NCBI RefSeq assembly: GCF_028209885.1
Contig: NZ_JAQLEM010000014.1
Coordinates: 1 to 62,956, forward strand
Length of the DNA: 62,956 bases
Source: Collinsella aerofaciens
GTDB taxonomy: Bacteria > Actinomycetota > Coriobacteriia > Coriobacteriales > Coriobacteriaceae
Reading direction: 5' to 3'
Shown one piece after another: positions 32,774 through 41,774 of the stretch (positions are counted from its first letter, which is position 1; each line of letters begins with the position of its first letter). Below the pieces are notes generated by a model. It was not told where the DNA came from and did no database searches. It worked only from the letters and a program-made list of their open reading frames with translations. The position numbers and the translations under genes are program-made.

Positions 32774-34051
32774 CTAATCGAGTCCGGAGAACGAGGGATA
32801 CGCGCTCTCGCCGTGTTGACTCGCGTCCAAGCCCAGCGCCTCGTCGGCCTCGTCCACGCGCAGGCTGCCGTGGAGCAGCGCCTTGACCACTGCGGCGATC
32901 ACCAAATCGAGCACCAGCACAATAGCAACCGTCACCACAATGCCCAAAATCTGCGAGACGAGCAGCGAAACGTCGCCCGTGTAGAACAGACCACCCTTAC
33001 CGGTCCACGAGAGCTCCGGCACGCAGAACAGGCCCGTGAGCACGCCGCCCAGGATGCCGCCGACGCCGTGGCAACCGAACGCGTCGAGCGCATCGTCGTA
33101 GCCAAACTTGGTCTTGAGATGGCTGATGGCCAGGTAGCAGACAGGTGAGACGATCAGGCCCATGACCAGCGCCGCCCACGACTCGACAAAGCCTGCCCCG
33201 GGCGTGACCACCACAAGACCCGCAACCAGACCGGTGCTGGCACCCACCAGCGTGGGGCGGCCGGTATGCACGCGCTCGACGGCAAGCCACGAGACCATGC
33301 CCGCCGCGCTGGCCGTCACGGTGTTGAGGATGGCAAGTGCCGCCACGGCGTCGGCCTTAAACTCGCTGCCGCCGTTAAAGCCAAACCAGCCAAACCAAAG
33401 CAGACCGGCGCCCAGCGCCACAAACGGCACGTTATGCGGACGGTAGCTCACCATGCCAAAGCCGCGACGACGGCCGAGCATTAAACAGAGAATCAGACCC
33501 GTGAGACCGGACGAAATGTGTACCACGTCGCCGCCGGCAAAGTCGAGCGCTCCGATGATATCGCCGATAAAGGAGCCCTCGCCGCCCCACACCATGTGGG
33601 CAAGCGGCGCATAGACCACGAGCAGCCAAATGCCCAGGAAGGCCGCCATGGCACCAAACTTAACGCGGCCGGCCAGGCTGCCCGTGACGATAGCGGCAGT
33701 GATCATGGCAAACGCCATCTGGAAGGCGATGTTGATGATCTGCGGGTAGACGGCGCCATCCGCAGCATTGCCCTCGGCCGCCTGCAGCACCTGGCCGAGC
33801 ACCGGCAGGCACAGCAGCTGGTCAAGGCCGCCAATAAACGGGCTGGAACCGTCGCCGCCGTAGGCCAGCGACCAGCCGGCAGCAATCCACAGCACGCCGA
33901 CCAGGCCAATGGTGCCAAAGCACATAAGCATGGTGTTGATGACATTTTTGCGCCTGGACAGGCCGCCATAGAAAAACGCCAGACCCGGTGTCATTAAAAA
34001 CACGAGCATGGTGCAGACGAGCATAAACGTTGTCGATCCCGTATCGTACAT
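32774..34051 (-). CDS. amt: ammonium transporter AmtB
   Basis: 425-aa Amt/Rh channel with 11 expected membrane spans. Family motifs are PGLAFFYGGL near the N-terminus, ALDFAGGDVVHISSG (first pore His), and DAFGCHGVGGILGGVLTG (second pore His). There is no cleavable signal peptide. The start ATG 34051 has GGGAG six bases upstream; the frame is open to 34108. The PII gene follows on the same strand, as in glnK-amtB units, so it is expected to be induced by nitrogen limitation and gated by PII. Confidence 0.95.
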   Translation of the reverse strand: MYDTGSTTFMLVCTMLVFLMTPGLAFFYGGLSRRKNVINTMLMCFGTIGLVGVLWIAAGWSLAYGGDGSSPFIGGLDQLLCLPVLGQVLQAAEGNAADGAVYPQIINIAFQMAFAMITAAIVTGSLAGRVKFGAMAAFLGIWLLVVYAPLAHMVWGGEGSFIGDIIGALDFAGGDVVHISSGLTGLILCLMLGRRRGFGMVSYRPHNVPFVALGAGLLWFGWFGFNGGSEFKADAVAALAILNTVTASAAGMVSWLAVERVHTGRPTLVGASTGLVAGLVVVTPGAGFVESWAALVMGLIVSPVCYLAISHLKTKFGYDDALDAFGCHGVGGILGGVLTGLFCVPELSWTGKGGLFYTGDVSLLVSQILGIVVTVAIVLVLDLVIAAVVKALLHGSLRVDEADEALGLDASQHGESAYPSFSGLD

Positions 34052-34249
34052 TCGCTCTCCCTTGGTCGCATGAACGTTGTCGACGCCCATAATGCGGCCG
34101 AGGGGCAACTGGTGTAGACCAGATACGGCGTTGTTAAACGCTGCGTTGTCGAATGGAAACGGTGCCGCAATCTTGGAAACGGCGCGGCAACGGACGCGAA
34201 ACGGACGGGAAATACGCGAGCAAGGAAGCCGTGAGCGCGCCCGTCCCGG

Positions 34250-35269
34250 CTAGTGGCGGAACAGCTCGCGGGCTCGGTCGCGGAGATTAGTTGCTCGAAT
34301 GACACCTTCGTAGCGATTGATGCGCAGACGCGGGAAGGCGTTAAAGAAGCGCAGGTCGCGACGACTGAGTGACACGCTCGGTACCGGACGGCTCATGCGC
34401 TTACCGGCAAGGCGACGGCTGAGCGACGGACGCGGCATGCTCGGCGCGGCATCGGCCACGCGACGGGCAGCGAGTGCCAGACCGCGAGCACCATCCGAGA
34501 TAAATGTCGGCATCGAAGCCTTCTCACGAAGGGCATCGAGCGTCGCGTCGCCCAGCTCGGCCAGCCACGCGTTAACGGCACGGCTGCGGATATGCGTCTG
34601 TGCCACCGAGTCGATTGCCGAATCGGGAATACGTTCGAGCATGGAGTCGGACGCATCGGCAAGCGACTCGTTGATGCGGTCGGCAAGGTCGGCGCGCACA
34701 CGCTCCAGCTGATCGGACAGACGCCGCCAGTTCGCCAACGAGCACGCCGCGTCGACCATCATCGCGACCGCGACGATAAAGGCGGACAGCCGCACAATCA
34801 GCACCGGCAGATGGCCAAGCAGCCCCAGCAATGCCGGCTCCACTAAACGGCAAATGCACAGCGCACCCAGGCCAAACGCGCAGGCCCAGTACAGACAGAT
34901 GCGTCCATGCAAATTAAACGGCAGGTGCGAGTAATCCCAAAAGCGCGCGCCTGTTGTTTTTTCCAATAGAAGGCCCACACTGTACTCGATTACGCTGCAC
35001 ACAAGCGCCGCGGTGACAAACTGGCTCGGGGCATCCGGAATCCCGCGCAACAGCAGCCAGCAGGCAATGCCGCCCGCGCCATAGATGGGGCAGCACGGCC
35101 CCAGCAAAAAGCCACTGTTGGCAAATCGTCCGTGATTGAGCATGGCACATACTGTCGACTCCCATGCCCAACCGCAAAACCCGTAAAAGGCAAACGAGAG
35201 CACCAGTGCCGAGAGTGGGCAGGCGGCAAGCGTCGCGCCGCCAAACGCCATATCAATCGCGGTCCCCAC
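34250..35269 (-). CDS. CmpB-like putative ABC-transporter type IV membrane protein
   Basis: 339-aa protein. The N-terminal 170 residues hold about five membrane spans and the signature FYGFCGWAWESTVCAMLNHGRFANSGFLLGPCCPIYGAGG, matching the uncharacterised 'ABC-transporter type IV' family (CmpB). The C-terminal half is soluble, helical and Arg-rich, ending in RDRARELFRH. The GTG start at 35269 has AGGAGAGGG upstream and follows the HD gene stop codon by 3 bp, so the two are co-translated. Function unknown. Confidence 0.75.
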   Translation of the reverse strand: MGTAIDMAFGGATLAACPLSALVLSFAFYGFCGWAWESTVCAMLNHGRFANSGFLLGPCCPIYGAGGIACWLLLRGIPDAPSQFVTAALVCSVIEYSVGLLLEKTTGARFWDYSHLPFNLHGRICLYWACAFGLGALCICRLVEPALLGLLGHLPVLIVRLSAFIVAVAMMVDAACSLANWRRLSDQLERVRADLADRINESLADASDSMLERIPDSAIDSVAQTHIRSRAVNAWLAELGDATLDALREKASMPTFISDGARGLALAARRVADAAPSMPRPSLSRRLAGKRMSRPVPSVSLSRRDLRFFNAFPRLRINRYEGVIRATNLRDRARELFRH

Positions 35270-35272
35270 CGT

Positions 35273-35830
35273 CTACCCTCTCCTCTTTTCGCTCGAATCT
35301 TTGCTCGAGCCGTCACTCGAGTCCTCGTTCGAATCGTTCGCGCCGCCTTTGCGCCGCAGACGACCGGAGACTGTCTCGCGCAGAGCGCACCATTTATCCG
35401 CCAGGCATACAATCCAAGCCTCACGACACGTCGGCGGCACTGGCACCAGCGGAAACATATGCCGCACGATGATATTCCGTTCGCGCGACGTCAGCTCAAA
35501 ATCTTCCTCGGCACGTTCCAGGGCAAAAAACGGGTGGCGAAAGCCATGCAGCCGATGGCTTGGGTCGGGATCGTGCCAGTCATAGAGAAAGTAATCGTGC
35601 AGCAGGGCTCCGCGCAGCAACGAGGCGCGATCGACCGAGACACCGACGCGGCCCAGGTGCTCGGCAAAGGACAAACTTGCCCGCGCCACCGAGGTCACAT
35701 GCGCATACACCGTCACGTCGCCATGCTGGATAAACTCGTGTGTCAGGTCCAAGCGGCCCGCCTGGGCCAGCTGGCGGGCGGCATAGTCGACCTCGTGCGC
35801 GATTTTCTCGGCACGAACGGTATCGGACAT
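35273..35830 (-). CDS. HD-domain phosphohydrolase
   Basis: 185-aa HD-superfamily protein. Key residues are visible in LLRGALLHDYFLYDWHD (HD pair) with a preceding His (EFIQHGDVTVYAHV) and a later H of RHPFFALERA. The C-terminus is a low-complexity Ser/Asp/Lys tail (SNEDSSDGSSKDSSEKRRG). The start ATG 35830 has AAGGAGG upstream. It is first in a two-gene operon with the CmpB-like protein. Likely a metal-dependent phosphohydrolase of unknown substrate. Confidence 0.82.
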   Translation of the reverse strand: MSDTVRAEKIAHEVDYAARQLAQAGRLDLTHEFIQHGDVTVYAHVTSVARASLSFAEHLGRVGVSVDRASLLRGALLHDYFLYDWHDPDPSHRLHGFRHPFFALERAEEDFELTSRERNIIVRHMFPLVPVPPTCREAWIVCLADKWCALRETVSGRLRRKGGANDSNEDSSDGSSKDSSEKRRG

Positions 35831-36058
35831 GCTGCCTCCTTCCAGCGGCTCACGGCGACAAGCCACGGCCTGCACGCATTGAATAAAATCATCATGGAAC
35901 CTATCAGTATGGCATCGGACAAAACGTTTTGCCCCACCAGTTGTCGAATTACCGCGCCGCCGTCACATATCAAACGCCAAAATGTGCGAGACTGTTTTGT
36001 GCAATTGTGCCGGCCGAGGGAGCGCCGGTGCTCGATTCGCATGGAGTAACCCACAACG

Positions 36059-37840
36059 ATGCTGCTTACGCAAACGACAACGCCCGAGGACGTCAAGGCT
36101 CTCGACCGCGCCGAGCTTCCGCTGCTCTGCGGCGAGATCCGCCAGGCAATCCTCGAAAGCTCCGCCGCCGTCGGCGGGCACGTTGCCCCCAACCTGGGCG
36201 TCGTTGAGCTTACGGTTGCGCTTCATCGCGTGTTTAACTCCCCCATCGACAAGATTGTCTTTGACGTTTCGCACCAGACCTACGCCCACAAGGCGCTGAC
36301 GGGGCGCGCGTATACTTATATCGATCCGGAGCGTTATGGTGAGGCTTCTGGCTTTGCCAATCCCGACGAGTCCGAGCACGACCTGTTCGCCATGGGCCAT
36401 ACCTCCACGTCGGTGAGCCTGGGCTGCGGCCTTGCCCACGCGCGCGACCTGGCGGGCGATACGTACAACGTCATTACCGTTATTGGCGACGGCTCGCTTT
36501 CGGGCGGCCTGGCGTTTGAGGGCTTTAACAATGCCGCCGAACTCGATAGCAACCTGATCATCATCGTCAACGATAACGACCAGTCCATTGCCGAGAACCA
36601 TGGCGGCCTGTATCGCAATCTGGCCGAGCTGCGCGCCAGCAACGGCACCTGTGAGCGCAACGTTTTCCGCGCGATGGGGCTCGACTACCGCTATCTGGAC
36701 GCCGGTAACGATGTCCAAGCGCTAGTCGATACGCTGCAGGAGTTGCGCGATATCGATCACCCCATCGTGCTGCACGTCTCGACCGCCAAGGGCAAGGGCT
36801 TTGAGCCGGCCCAGAGCGACCCCGAACACTGGCATCATGTGGGACCCTTCGATATGGCAACCGGCCGCAAACTTTGCCCGGGTCATCCGAGCGAGCCTGC
36901 GCCGCGCACCTATGCCGACATTACGGGCGAGGCGCTCAGCGCCGCCATCAAGCGCGATTCGCAGGTCGTGGGCATCACGGCCGCCACGCCCTACATCATG
37001 GGCTTTACACCCGAGCTTCGCGCTGCCGCCGGCAAACAGTTCGTCGATGTGGGCATTGCCGAGGAGTACGCCGTAACCTTTGCCACCGCGCTTGCGCGCT
37101 CGGGCGCCAAGCCAGTCTTTGGTGTGTACGGCACGTTTTTGCAGCGCGCCTACGACGAGCTGTGGCACGATCTGTGCCTCAACGACGCCTCCGCAACCAT
37201 CCTAGTGTTTGGAGCGTCGATCTTTGGCACCACATCCGAGACGCACCTCTCGTTCTTTGATATTTCCATGCTGGGCGGTCTTCCCAACATGCACTACTTG
37301 GCGCCGGCCTGCATGGAGGAATATCTGTCCATGCTGAGCTGGTCGCTCGACCACCGCGAGCATCCCGTGGCGATCCGCGTACCGGGCATTGGCCTGGTTA
37401 GCCGCCCCGACCTTGCGCCTGCCGAAGACACCGACTACAGCGCCGTTCGCTACAACGTGGTGCGTCAGGGCCGCGATGTAGCAGTGCTCGCGCTTGGCGA
37501 TTTCTTTGAGCTGGGCGAGCGCGTGGCAAACCGCTTGGCTGCCGAGTACGGCATCGAGGCCACGCTCGTCAACCCGCGCTTTGCAACCGAGCTTGACCGT
37601 GAGTTCCTCGACAGTCTTGCCGCCGAGCATCGCGTTGTCGTCACCCTCGAGGACGGCATCTTGGACGGTGGCTGGGGCGAGCGCGTCGCGTGCTATCTGG
37701 CCTGCACGCCTGTGCGCACGCGCACCTTCGGCATCGCCAAGGGCTTCCCCGACCGCTACGACCCCAACGAATTGCTCGCACAGAACGGCATGACGGTCGA
37801 GAACATGGCCGCCGAAGCCGTACGTCTGCTGAACGAGTAG
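36059..37840 (+). CDS. DXS-like thiamine-diphosphate transketolase family enzyme
   Basis: 593-aa three-domain protein with the DXS layout. The ThDP-binding region has VGGHVAPNLGVVELTVALH, FDVSHQTYAHKALTGR, GHTSTSVSLGCGLA and GDGSLSGG...NNAAELDSNLIIIVNDND. The pyrimidine-binding domain has IAEEYAVTFATALA and YGTFLQRAYDELWHD, followed by a transketolase C-terminal domain. The DRAGLVGADG-type motif that contacts the sugar phosphate in true DXS is replaced here by a GASIFGTTSETH stretch, so a different substrate is possible. The ATG 36059 has only a distant GGAG. A strong terminator follows. It may be a paralog of a housekeeping dxs elsewhere. Confidence 0.8.
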   Translation: MLLTQTTTPEDVKALDRAELPLLCGEIRQAILESSAAVGGHVAPNLGVVELTVALHRVFNSPIDKIVFDVSHQTYAHKALTGRAYTYIDPERYGEASGFANPDESEHDLFAMGHTSTSVSLGCGLAHARDLAGDTYNVITVIGDGSLSGGLAFEGFNNAAELDSNLIIIVNDNDQSIAENHGGLYRNLAELRASNGTCERNVFRAMGLDYRYLDAGNDVQALVDTLQELRDIDHPIVLHVSTAKGKGFEPAQSDPEHWHHVGPFDMATGRKLCPGHPSEPAPRTYADITGEALSAAIKRDSQVVGITAATPYIMGFTPELRAAAGKQFVDVGIAEEYAVTFATALARSGAKPVFGVYGTFLQRAYDELWHDLCLNDASATILVFGASIFGTTSETHLSFFDISMLGGLPNMHYLAPACMEEYLSMLSWSLDHREHPVAIRVPGIGLVSRPDLAPAEDTDYSAVRYNVVRQGRDVAVLALGDFFELGERVANRLAAEYGIEATLVNPRFATELDREFLDSLAAEHRVVVTLEDGILDGGWGERVACYLACTPVRTRTFGIAKGFPDRYDPNELLAQNGMTVENMAAEAVRLLNE

Positions 37841-37883
37841 AAAAAACCTCCGCAAGGGAAGCATCCCTGCGGAGGTTTTTATT
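37841..37883 (+). terminator. terminator of the DXS-like gene
   Basis: AAAAACCTCCGCA pairs perfectly with TGCGGAGGTTTTT and ends in a T-rich run. It starts directly after the stop codon. Confidence 0.9.
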
Positions 37884-37900
37884 TCCCCAACTGAATTATC

Positions 37901-38115
37901 TCAATCTGTAACATCTAGAGCCCGAATTCCCGTCTAACTGTTACAGATCTAGATAAGACGTCTTAGTCCCTGACCTTTGTCTCAATCTGTAACAGATAGA
38001 GACCTTTTAGCCATCCAGATGTTACAGATCGAGACATTCGAATTCCCCTGAAGTGAAAATCTCGATCTGTAACAGGTAGAACCCATTTCCTCGTCTAACT
38101 GTTACAGATTGAGAC
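37901..38115. repeat. array of three 80/81-bp palindromic units (CTGTAACA/TGTTACAG)
   Basis: Six half-sites: TCTGTAACA at 37905, 37986 and 38066, and its complement TGTTACAGA at 37939, 38020 and 38100. Each direct/inverted pair is offset by 34 bp and forms a hairpin of about 20 bp per arm with few mismatches. The pairs repeat every 80-81 bp. The spacers are not conserved. It fills the 450-bp gene-free region before the amino-acid importer operon. Confidence 0.85.
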
Positions 38116-38146
38116 AAAGCAGCGAGACAGGCCACCACATCTGCAA

Positions 38147-38185
38147 GAACCACCACAAAGGTGCCTGTCCCTTTTTGGTAGGTAG
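38147..38185. repeat. CCTGTCCC-loop element, hybrid copy R6
   Basis: The left half (AACCACCACAAAGGTG) matches copy R3, while the right half (CTTTTTGGTAGGT) matches copies R1/R8, so the arms no longer pair well. Core CCTGTCCC at 38164-38171. It sits in the leader/promoter region of the ABC importer. Confidence 0.65.
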
Positions 38186-38225
38186 AATTACCCATAAGGT
38201 AAGTATGTTTCTGAGTTATTTCGTG

Positions 38226-38255
38226 TTGACCCATTTGAGCGCGATAGGGTATAAC
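38226..38255 (+). promoter_or_regulatory. promoter of the amino-acid ABC importer
   Basis: TTGACC (38226-38231), 18-bp spacer, TATAAC (38250-38255), about 45 bp before the start codon of the binding protein. It fits a housekeeping sigma-70-type promoter. Confidence 0.6.
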
Positions 38256-38298
38256 TCTACTCAACCGCTAGGGATTTTATTGAGAAAGGTGTTCTACC

Positions 38299-39294
38299 AT
38301 GAGCAAGAACCTCTCCCAGCAGGTCGTTCTCGACCGCCGCGGCTTCGTTGCCGCCACCTTCGCAACCGTCGCCGGCCTTGGTCTTGCCGGCTGCTCCGAC
38401 ACCAGCGCCGAGGCCGACAAGGGTTCCGCCGCCGGCTCCTCCAAGGGCTCCGAGGATACCGAGGTTTCCGCCACGCTCGATGCCAAGGCATTCGACAAGC
38501 TCGTCGGCAACGGTCCCAAAGCCGATAACGACGCCATCGCCGCCAGCACCTGGGCGACGGCCGTTAAGAACGCCGGCGTCTTTAAGATCGGTGGCGTTCA
38601 GACCTCTACGCTCTTCTCCCTCCTCAACGAGAAAGACGGTCAGACCCGCGGCTTCGACGCCGGTATCGCACAGCTCCTGTCCAACTACATTCTGGGCGAG
38701 AACAAGGTCGAGATCACCCAGGTGACCTCGGACACGCGCGAGTCCGTCCTGCAGAACGGCCAGGTCGACGCCGTCTTTGCCACCTACACCATCACTGACG
38801 AGCGCAAGAAGCTCGTCTCCTTTGCCGGTCCCTACTACTACACCCAGCAGGCCATCCTGGTGCTCGCCGATAACGACGACATCAAGAGCGTCGACGACCT
38901 TGCCGACAAGAACGTCGCCGTCCAGTCCGGCTCCAACGGTCCCGCCATCCTGGAGGAGTTCGCCCCCAAGGCCAGCCAGCAGGAGTTCAAGACCGACGAG
39001 GAAGCCCGCCAGGCACTCCAGCAGGGCCGCGTTGACGCCTACGTCATCGATAACAACATGCAGCAGAGCGCCCTGGTCCGCGAGCCCGGTAAATACAAGA
39101 TCGCCGGCAAGCCCTTCGGCAGCAAGGAGCCCTATGGCATCGGTCTACCGCTCGATTCCGACGGCGTCGCCTTTGTCAACGACTTCCTTAAGAAGATCGA
39201 GGACGACGGCACCTGGACTGAGCTGTGGCAGATCTGCATCGGCGACCGTACGGGCGACACCAATGTTCCCGAGCTGCCCGAGATCGGCGCCTAG
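38299..39294 (+). CDS. amino-acid ABC transporter substrate-binding lipoprotein
   Basis: 331-aa family-3 solute-binding protein. A signal with twin Arg (LDRRGFVAATFATVAGLGLAGC) ends in a lipobox with Cys32, so export may be by Tat and lipidation by Lgt. A Ser/Gly/Lys linker and the bilobal binding domain follow (GFDAGIAQLL, VDAVFATYTITDERKKLVSFAGPYY, KNVAVQSGSNG, GRVDAYVIDNN). It starts the operon with two permeases and an ATPase. Polar amino acids such as glutamate/glutamine are likely. ATG 38299 has AAAGGTG upstream. An intercistronic terminator follows, probably to keep this protein in excess. Confidence 0.92.
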   Translation: MSKNLSQQVVLDRRGFVAATFATVAGLGLAGCSDTSAEADKGSAAGSSKGSEDTEVSATLDAKAFDKLVGNGPKADNDAIAASTWATAVKNAGVFKIGGVQTSTLFSLLNEKDGQTRGFDAGIAQLLSNYILGENKVEITQVTSDTRESVLQNGQVDAVFATYTITDERKKLVSFAGPYYYTQQAILVLADNDDIKSVDDLADKNVAVQSGSNGPAILEEFAPKASQQEFKTDEEARQALQQGRVDAYVIDNNMQQSALVREPGKYKIAGKPFGSKEPYGIGLPLDSDGVAFVNDFLKKIEDDGTWTELWQICIGDRTGDTNVPELPEIGA

Positions 39295-39382
39295 GCAGCG
39301 AGCCTGGTAACAGCCGCAACGAAACCATACGGAAACGCATGATGCGCTTTATTGCGATAAACTGTTTCCTCACTGAGTTGTC

Positions 39383-39412
39383 GGGGCTTCCGTACACACG
39401 GGAGCCCCTTTC
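39383..39412 (+). terminator. intercistronic terminator between binding protein and permease
   Basis: GGGGCTTCCGT and ACGGGAGCCCC form an 11-bp stem with one mismatch, followed by TTTCCTT. Position between the lipoprotein and the first permease suggests partial termination. Confidence 0.65.
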
Positions 39413-39432
39413 CTTACCGGCAGGAGGTCCGC

Positions 39433-40092
39433 ATGAGTCTCTCCGAGCTCTGGTCGCTCTATGGCCAGAACTATATCGACGCCCTGCTAGCAACCTGGGG
39501 CATGACACTTGAGTCGTTTGCCATCGCCATGGTGCTGGCCGTTGCCGTCACCGTGATGCGCGTGTCGCCGCTCAAGCCGCTGCGCGTCTTTGGCGACCTG
39601 TATGTCCAGGTCTTCCGTAACATCCCCGGCATTGCGCTGCTCATCATCGTCGTCTATGCGCTGCCGCCGCTCAAGGTCGTCCTGCCCTACCGCACCTGCG
39701 TTATCGTCGCCACAGTCCTTTTGGGCTCGGCCTTTGGCTCCGAGAACTTTATGAGCGGCATCAATACCGTCGGCGTCGGTCAGGTGGAAGCCGCACGTTC
39801 GCTCGGCATGAGCTTCAGCCGCATCCTCGCCAAGATCGTGATTCCGCAGGCACTGCGCTCGAGTGTGCTGCCCATGACTAACCTCTTTATCGCCGTCATG
39901 CTCACTACCGCCTTGGGCAGCCAGGTGCCGCTTAAGCCGCAAGAGCTCACCGGCGTGGTGAGCTATATCAACACGCGCTCGCTCGGCGGCGTCGCCGCGT
40001 TCTTTATCTCGGCGCTCGGCTACCTGGGCACAGCCTTCGTGGTGAGCCACATTGGCAACTATATCGATAAGAAGGTGAGGATCCTCCGATGA
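39433..40092 (+). CDS. amino-acid ABC transporter permease 1
   Basis: 219-aa membrane permease of the His/Glu/Gln type with about five spans. The EAA loop that docks the ATPase is visible: VEAARSLGMSFSRILAKIVIPQALRSSVLP. ATG 39433 follows CAGGAGG. It overlaps the next permease gene by 4 nt (ATGA), so the two are co-translated and probably form a heterodimeric channel. Confidence 0.93.
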   Translation: MSLSELWSLYGQNYIDALLATWGMTLESFAIAMVLAVAVTVMRVSPLKPLRVFGDLYVQVFRNIPGIALLIIVVYALPPLKVVLPYRTCVIVATVLLGSAFGSENFMSGINTVGVGQVEAARSLGMSFSRILAKIVIPQALRSSVLPMTNLFIAVMLTTALGSQVPLKPQELTGVVSYINTRSLGGVAAFFISALGYLGTAFVVSHIGNYIDKKVRILR

Positions 40093-40922
40093 GCAAGCAT
40101 TCCTCCCCTGCGCTTACCATGCGCGATGCGCTCTACGAGGCTCCCGGCCCCAAGATGCGTGCCAAGATTCGCATCGGCACCGCCATCTCGCTTGTTGCCG
40201 TCGCCGTGCTCGTCGCCCTGGTACTGCAGCGCTTTTATGTGACCGGCCAGCTTTCGGTCCACTATTGGTATTTCTTTACGCACCTCACCACTTGGAAGTT
40301 CCTGCTTGCCGGCTTTGAGGGCACCGTTAAAGTCGCACTCACCGCTGGCGCCATCGCGCTGGTGCTGGGCTTAGCCCTTATGCTCGGCCGCACGAGCGAC
40401 ATTAAGCCGCTGCAGTTGCTCTGCCGTGTGCTCACCGATTTCTTCCGCGGCGTGCCGAGCCTTCTGTTCATCTATTTCTTCTTTTTGGTGCTACCCCAGT
40501 ACAAGATCGCGCTGCCGTCGTTTTGGATGCTCACGCTTCCCGTCGCGCTCGCCGCAGCCGGCGTACTCGCCGAGATCTTCCGCGCCGGCGTCAACGCCGT
40601 GCCGCGCGGCCAGGTCGAGGCCGCCCAGGCACTCGGTCTCTCCAAAGCTAAAATCACCTTTAAAATCGTATTGCCGCAGGCTATTCGATTTATCATTCCG
40701 TCGTTGATTTCGCAGCTCGTGGTCGTAGTCAAAGACACCACCGTCGCCTACGTGGTGAGCTACCCCGACCTCATGCAAAATGCCCGTGTGCTCATTACCA
40801 ACTACGACGCCCTCGTGTCGGTCTACCTGGTTATCGCGGTCATCTACATCCTCATCAACGTCGCGATTAACAAGGCCGCTGTCTACGTTTCGCACAAGAC
40901 CGGTGCGACCATCATCCGCTAA
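40089..40922 (+). CDS. amino-acid ABC transporter permease 2
   Basis: 277-aa permease of the same family, with an N-terminal cytoplasmic extension of about 40 residues and an EAA motif (VEAAQALGLSKAKITFKIVLPQAIRFIIPS). It starts within the stop codon of permease 1. It would pair with permease 1 in the inner membrane, energised by the ATPase encoded next. Confidence 0.93.
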   Translation: MSKHSSPALTMRDALYEAPGPKMRAKIRIGTAISLVAVAVLVALVLQRFYVTGQLSVHYWYFFTHLTTWKFLLAGFEGTVKVALTAGAIALVLGLALMLGRTSDIKPLQLLCRVLTDFFRGVPSLLFIYFFFLVLPQYKIALPSFWMLTLPVALAAAGVLAEIFRAGVNAVPRGQVEAAQALGLSKAKITFKIVLPQAIRFIIPSLISQLVVVVKDTTVAYVVSYPDLMQNARVLITNYDALVSVYLVIAVIYILINVAINKAAVYVSHKTGATIIR

Positions 40923-40958
40923 CGCTTTACCATTTCTAGTCATAAGGAGCCGAGCACC

Positions 40959-41723
40959 ATGGCACAGAGCACCTCTTCCACCGGCAATCAGCCGCTGATC
41001 GAGCTCAGGCACGTCGATAAGCACTATGGCGATCTACACGTCCTCAACGACATCAATCTCTCGGTCGACCGCGGCGAGGTCGTCGTTGTGATCGGTCCCT
41101 CGGGCTCGGGCAAGTCGACCATGTGCCGCACCATCAACCGCCTGGAAACCATCGACTCGGGCGAGATCCTCATCGAGGGTGAGCCCCTGCCGCAGGAAGG
41201 CAAGGATCTTGCCCGCATGCGCGCCGAACTGGGCATGGTGTTTCAGCAGTTCAACCTGTTCGCACATATGACCGTACTGCAGAACGTCATGCTGGGGCCG
41301 GTCGATGTGCTGGGCGTCTCCAAGGACGAGGCCCGCGAGCGCGCCATGGACCTGCTGAGCCGCGTGGGCGTTGCCGAGCAGGCCGACAAGGTGCCCGCAC
41401 AGCTCTCGGGCGGCCAGCAACAGCGCGTAGCCATCGCCCGCTCGCTTGCCATGCAGCCTAAGGCCATGCTTTTTGACGAGCCCACGAGCGCCCTCGATCC
41501 CGAGATGATCAACGAGGTGCTCGAGGTCATGGTCCGTCTGGCACAGCAGGGCATGACGATGATCGTCATCACGCACGAGATGAACTTTGCCCGCCGCGTG
41601 GCCGACCGCGTCGTGTTTATGGCCGACGGCCAGATCGTAGAAACCGGCACGCCCGACGAGTTCTTCGACCACCCCCAGACCAAGCGCGCCCAGGACTTCC
41701 TCAACTCCATCAAGGGCCACTAA
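40959..41723 (+). CDS. amino-acid ABC transporter ATP-binding protein
   Basis: 254-aa ABC ATPase of the GlnQ/HisP type. Walker A GPSGSGKST, Q-loop FQQFNLF, signature LSGGQQQRVAIARSL, Walker B MLFDEPTSALDP and H-loop ITHEM are all intact. ATG 40959 has AAGGAG upstream. Last transporter gene of the operon. Confidence 0.96.
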   Translation: MAQSTSSTGNQPLIELRHVDKHYGDLHVLNDINLSVDRGEVVVVIGPSGSGKSTMCRTINRLETIDSGEILIEGEPLPQEGKDLARMRAELGMVFQQFNLFAHMTVLQNVMLGPVDVLGVSKDEARERAMDLLSRVGVAEQADKVPAQLSGGQQQRVAIARSLAMQPKAMLFDEPTSALDPEMINEVLEVMVRLAQQGMTMIVITHEMNFARRVADRVVFMADGQIVETGTPDEFFDHPQTKRAQDFLNSIKGH

Positions 41724-41774
41724 CCAGACCGCCCACCCGCCCGCCATGCCCATCCAAACTCGAAAGTTACACCT

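Noticed and set aside
37901..38115. CRISPR array
   Set aside because: Repeats are palindromic and alternate in orientation, the direct period is 80 bp and only three units exist; no cas genes nearby.
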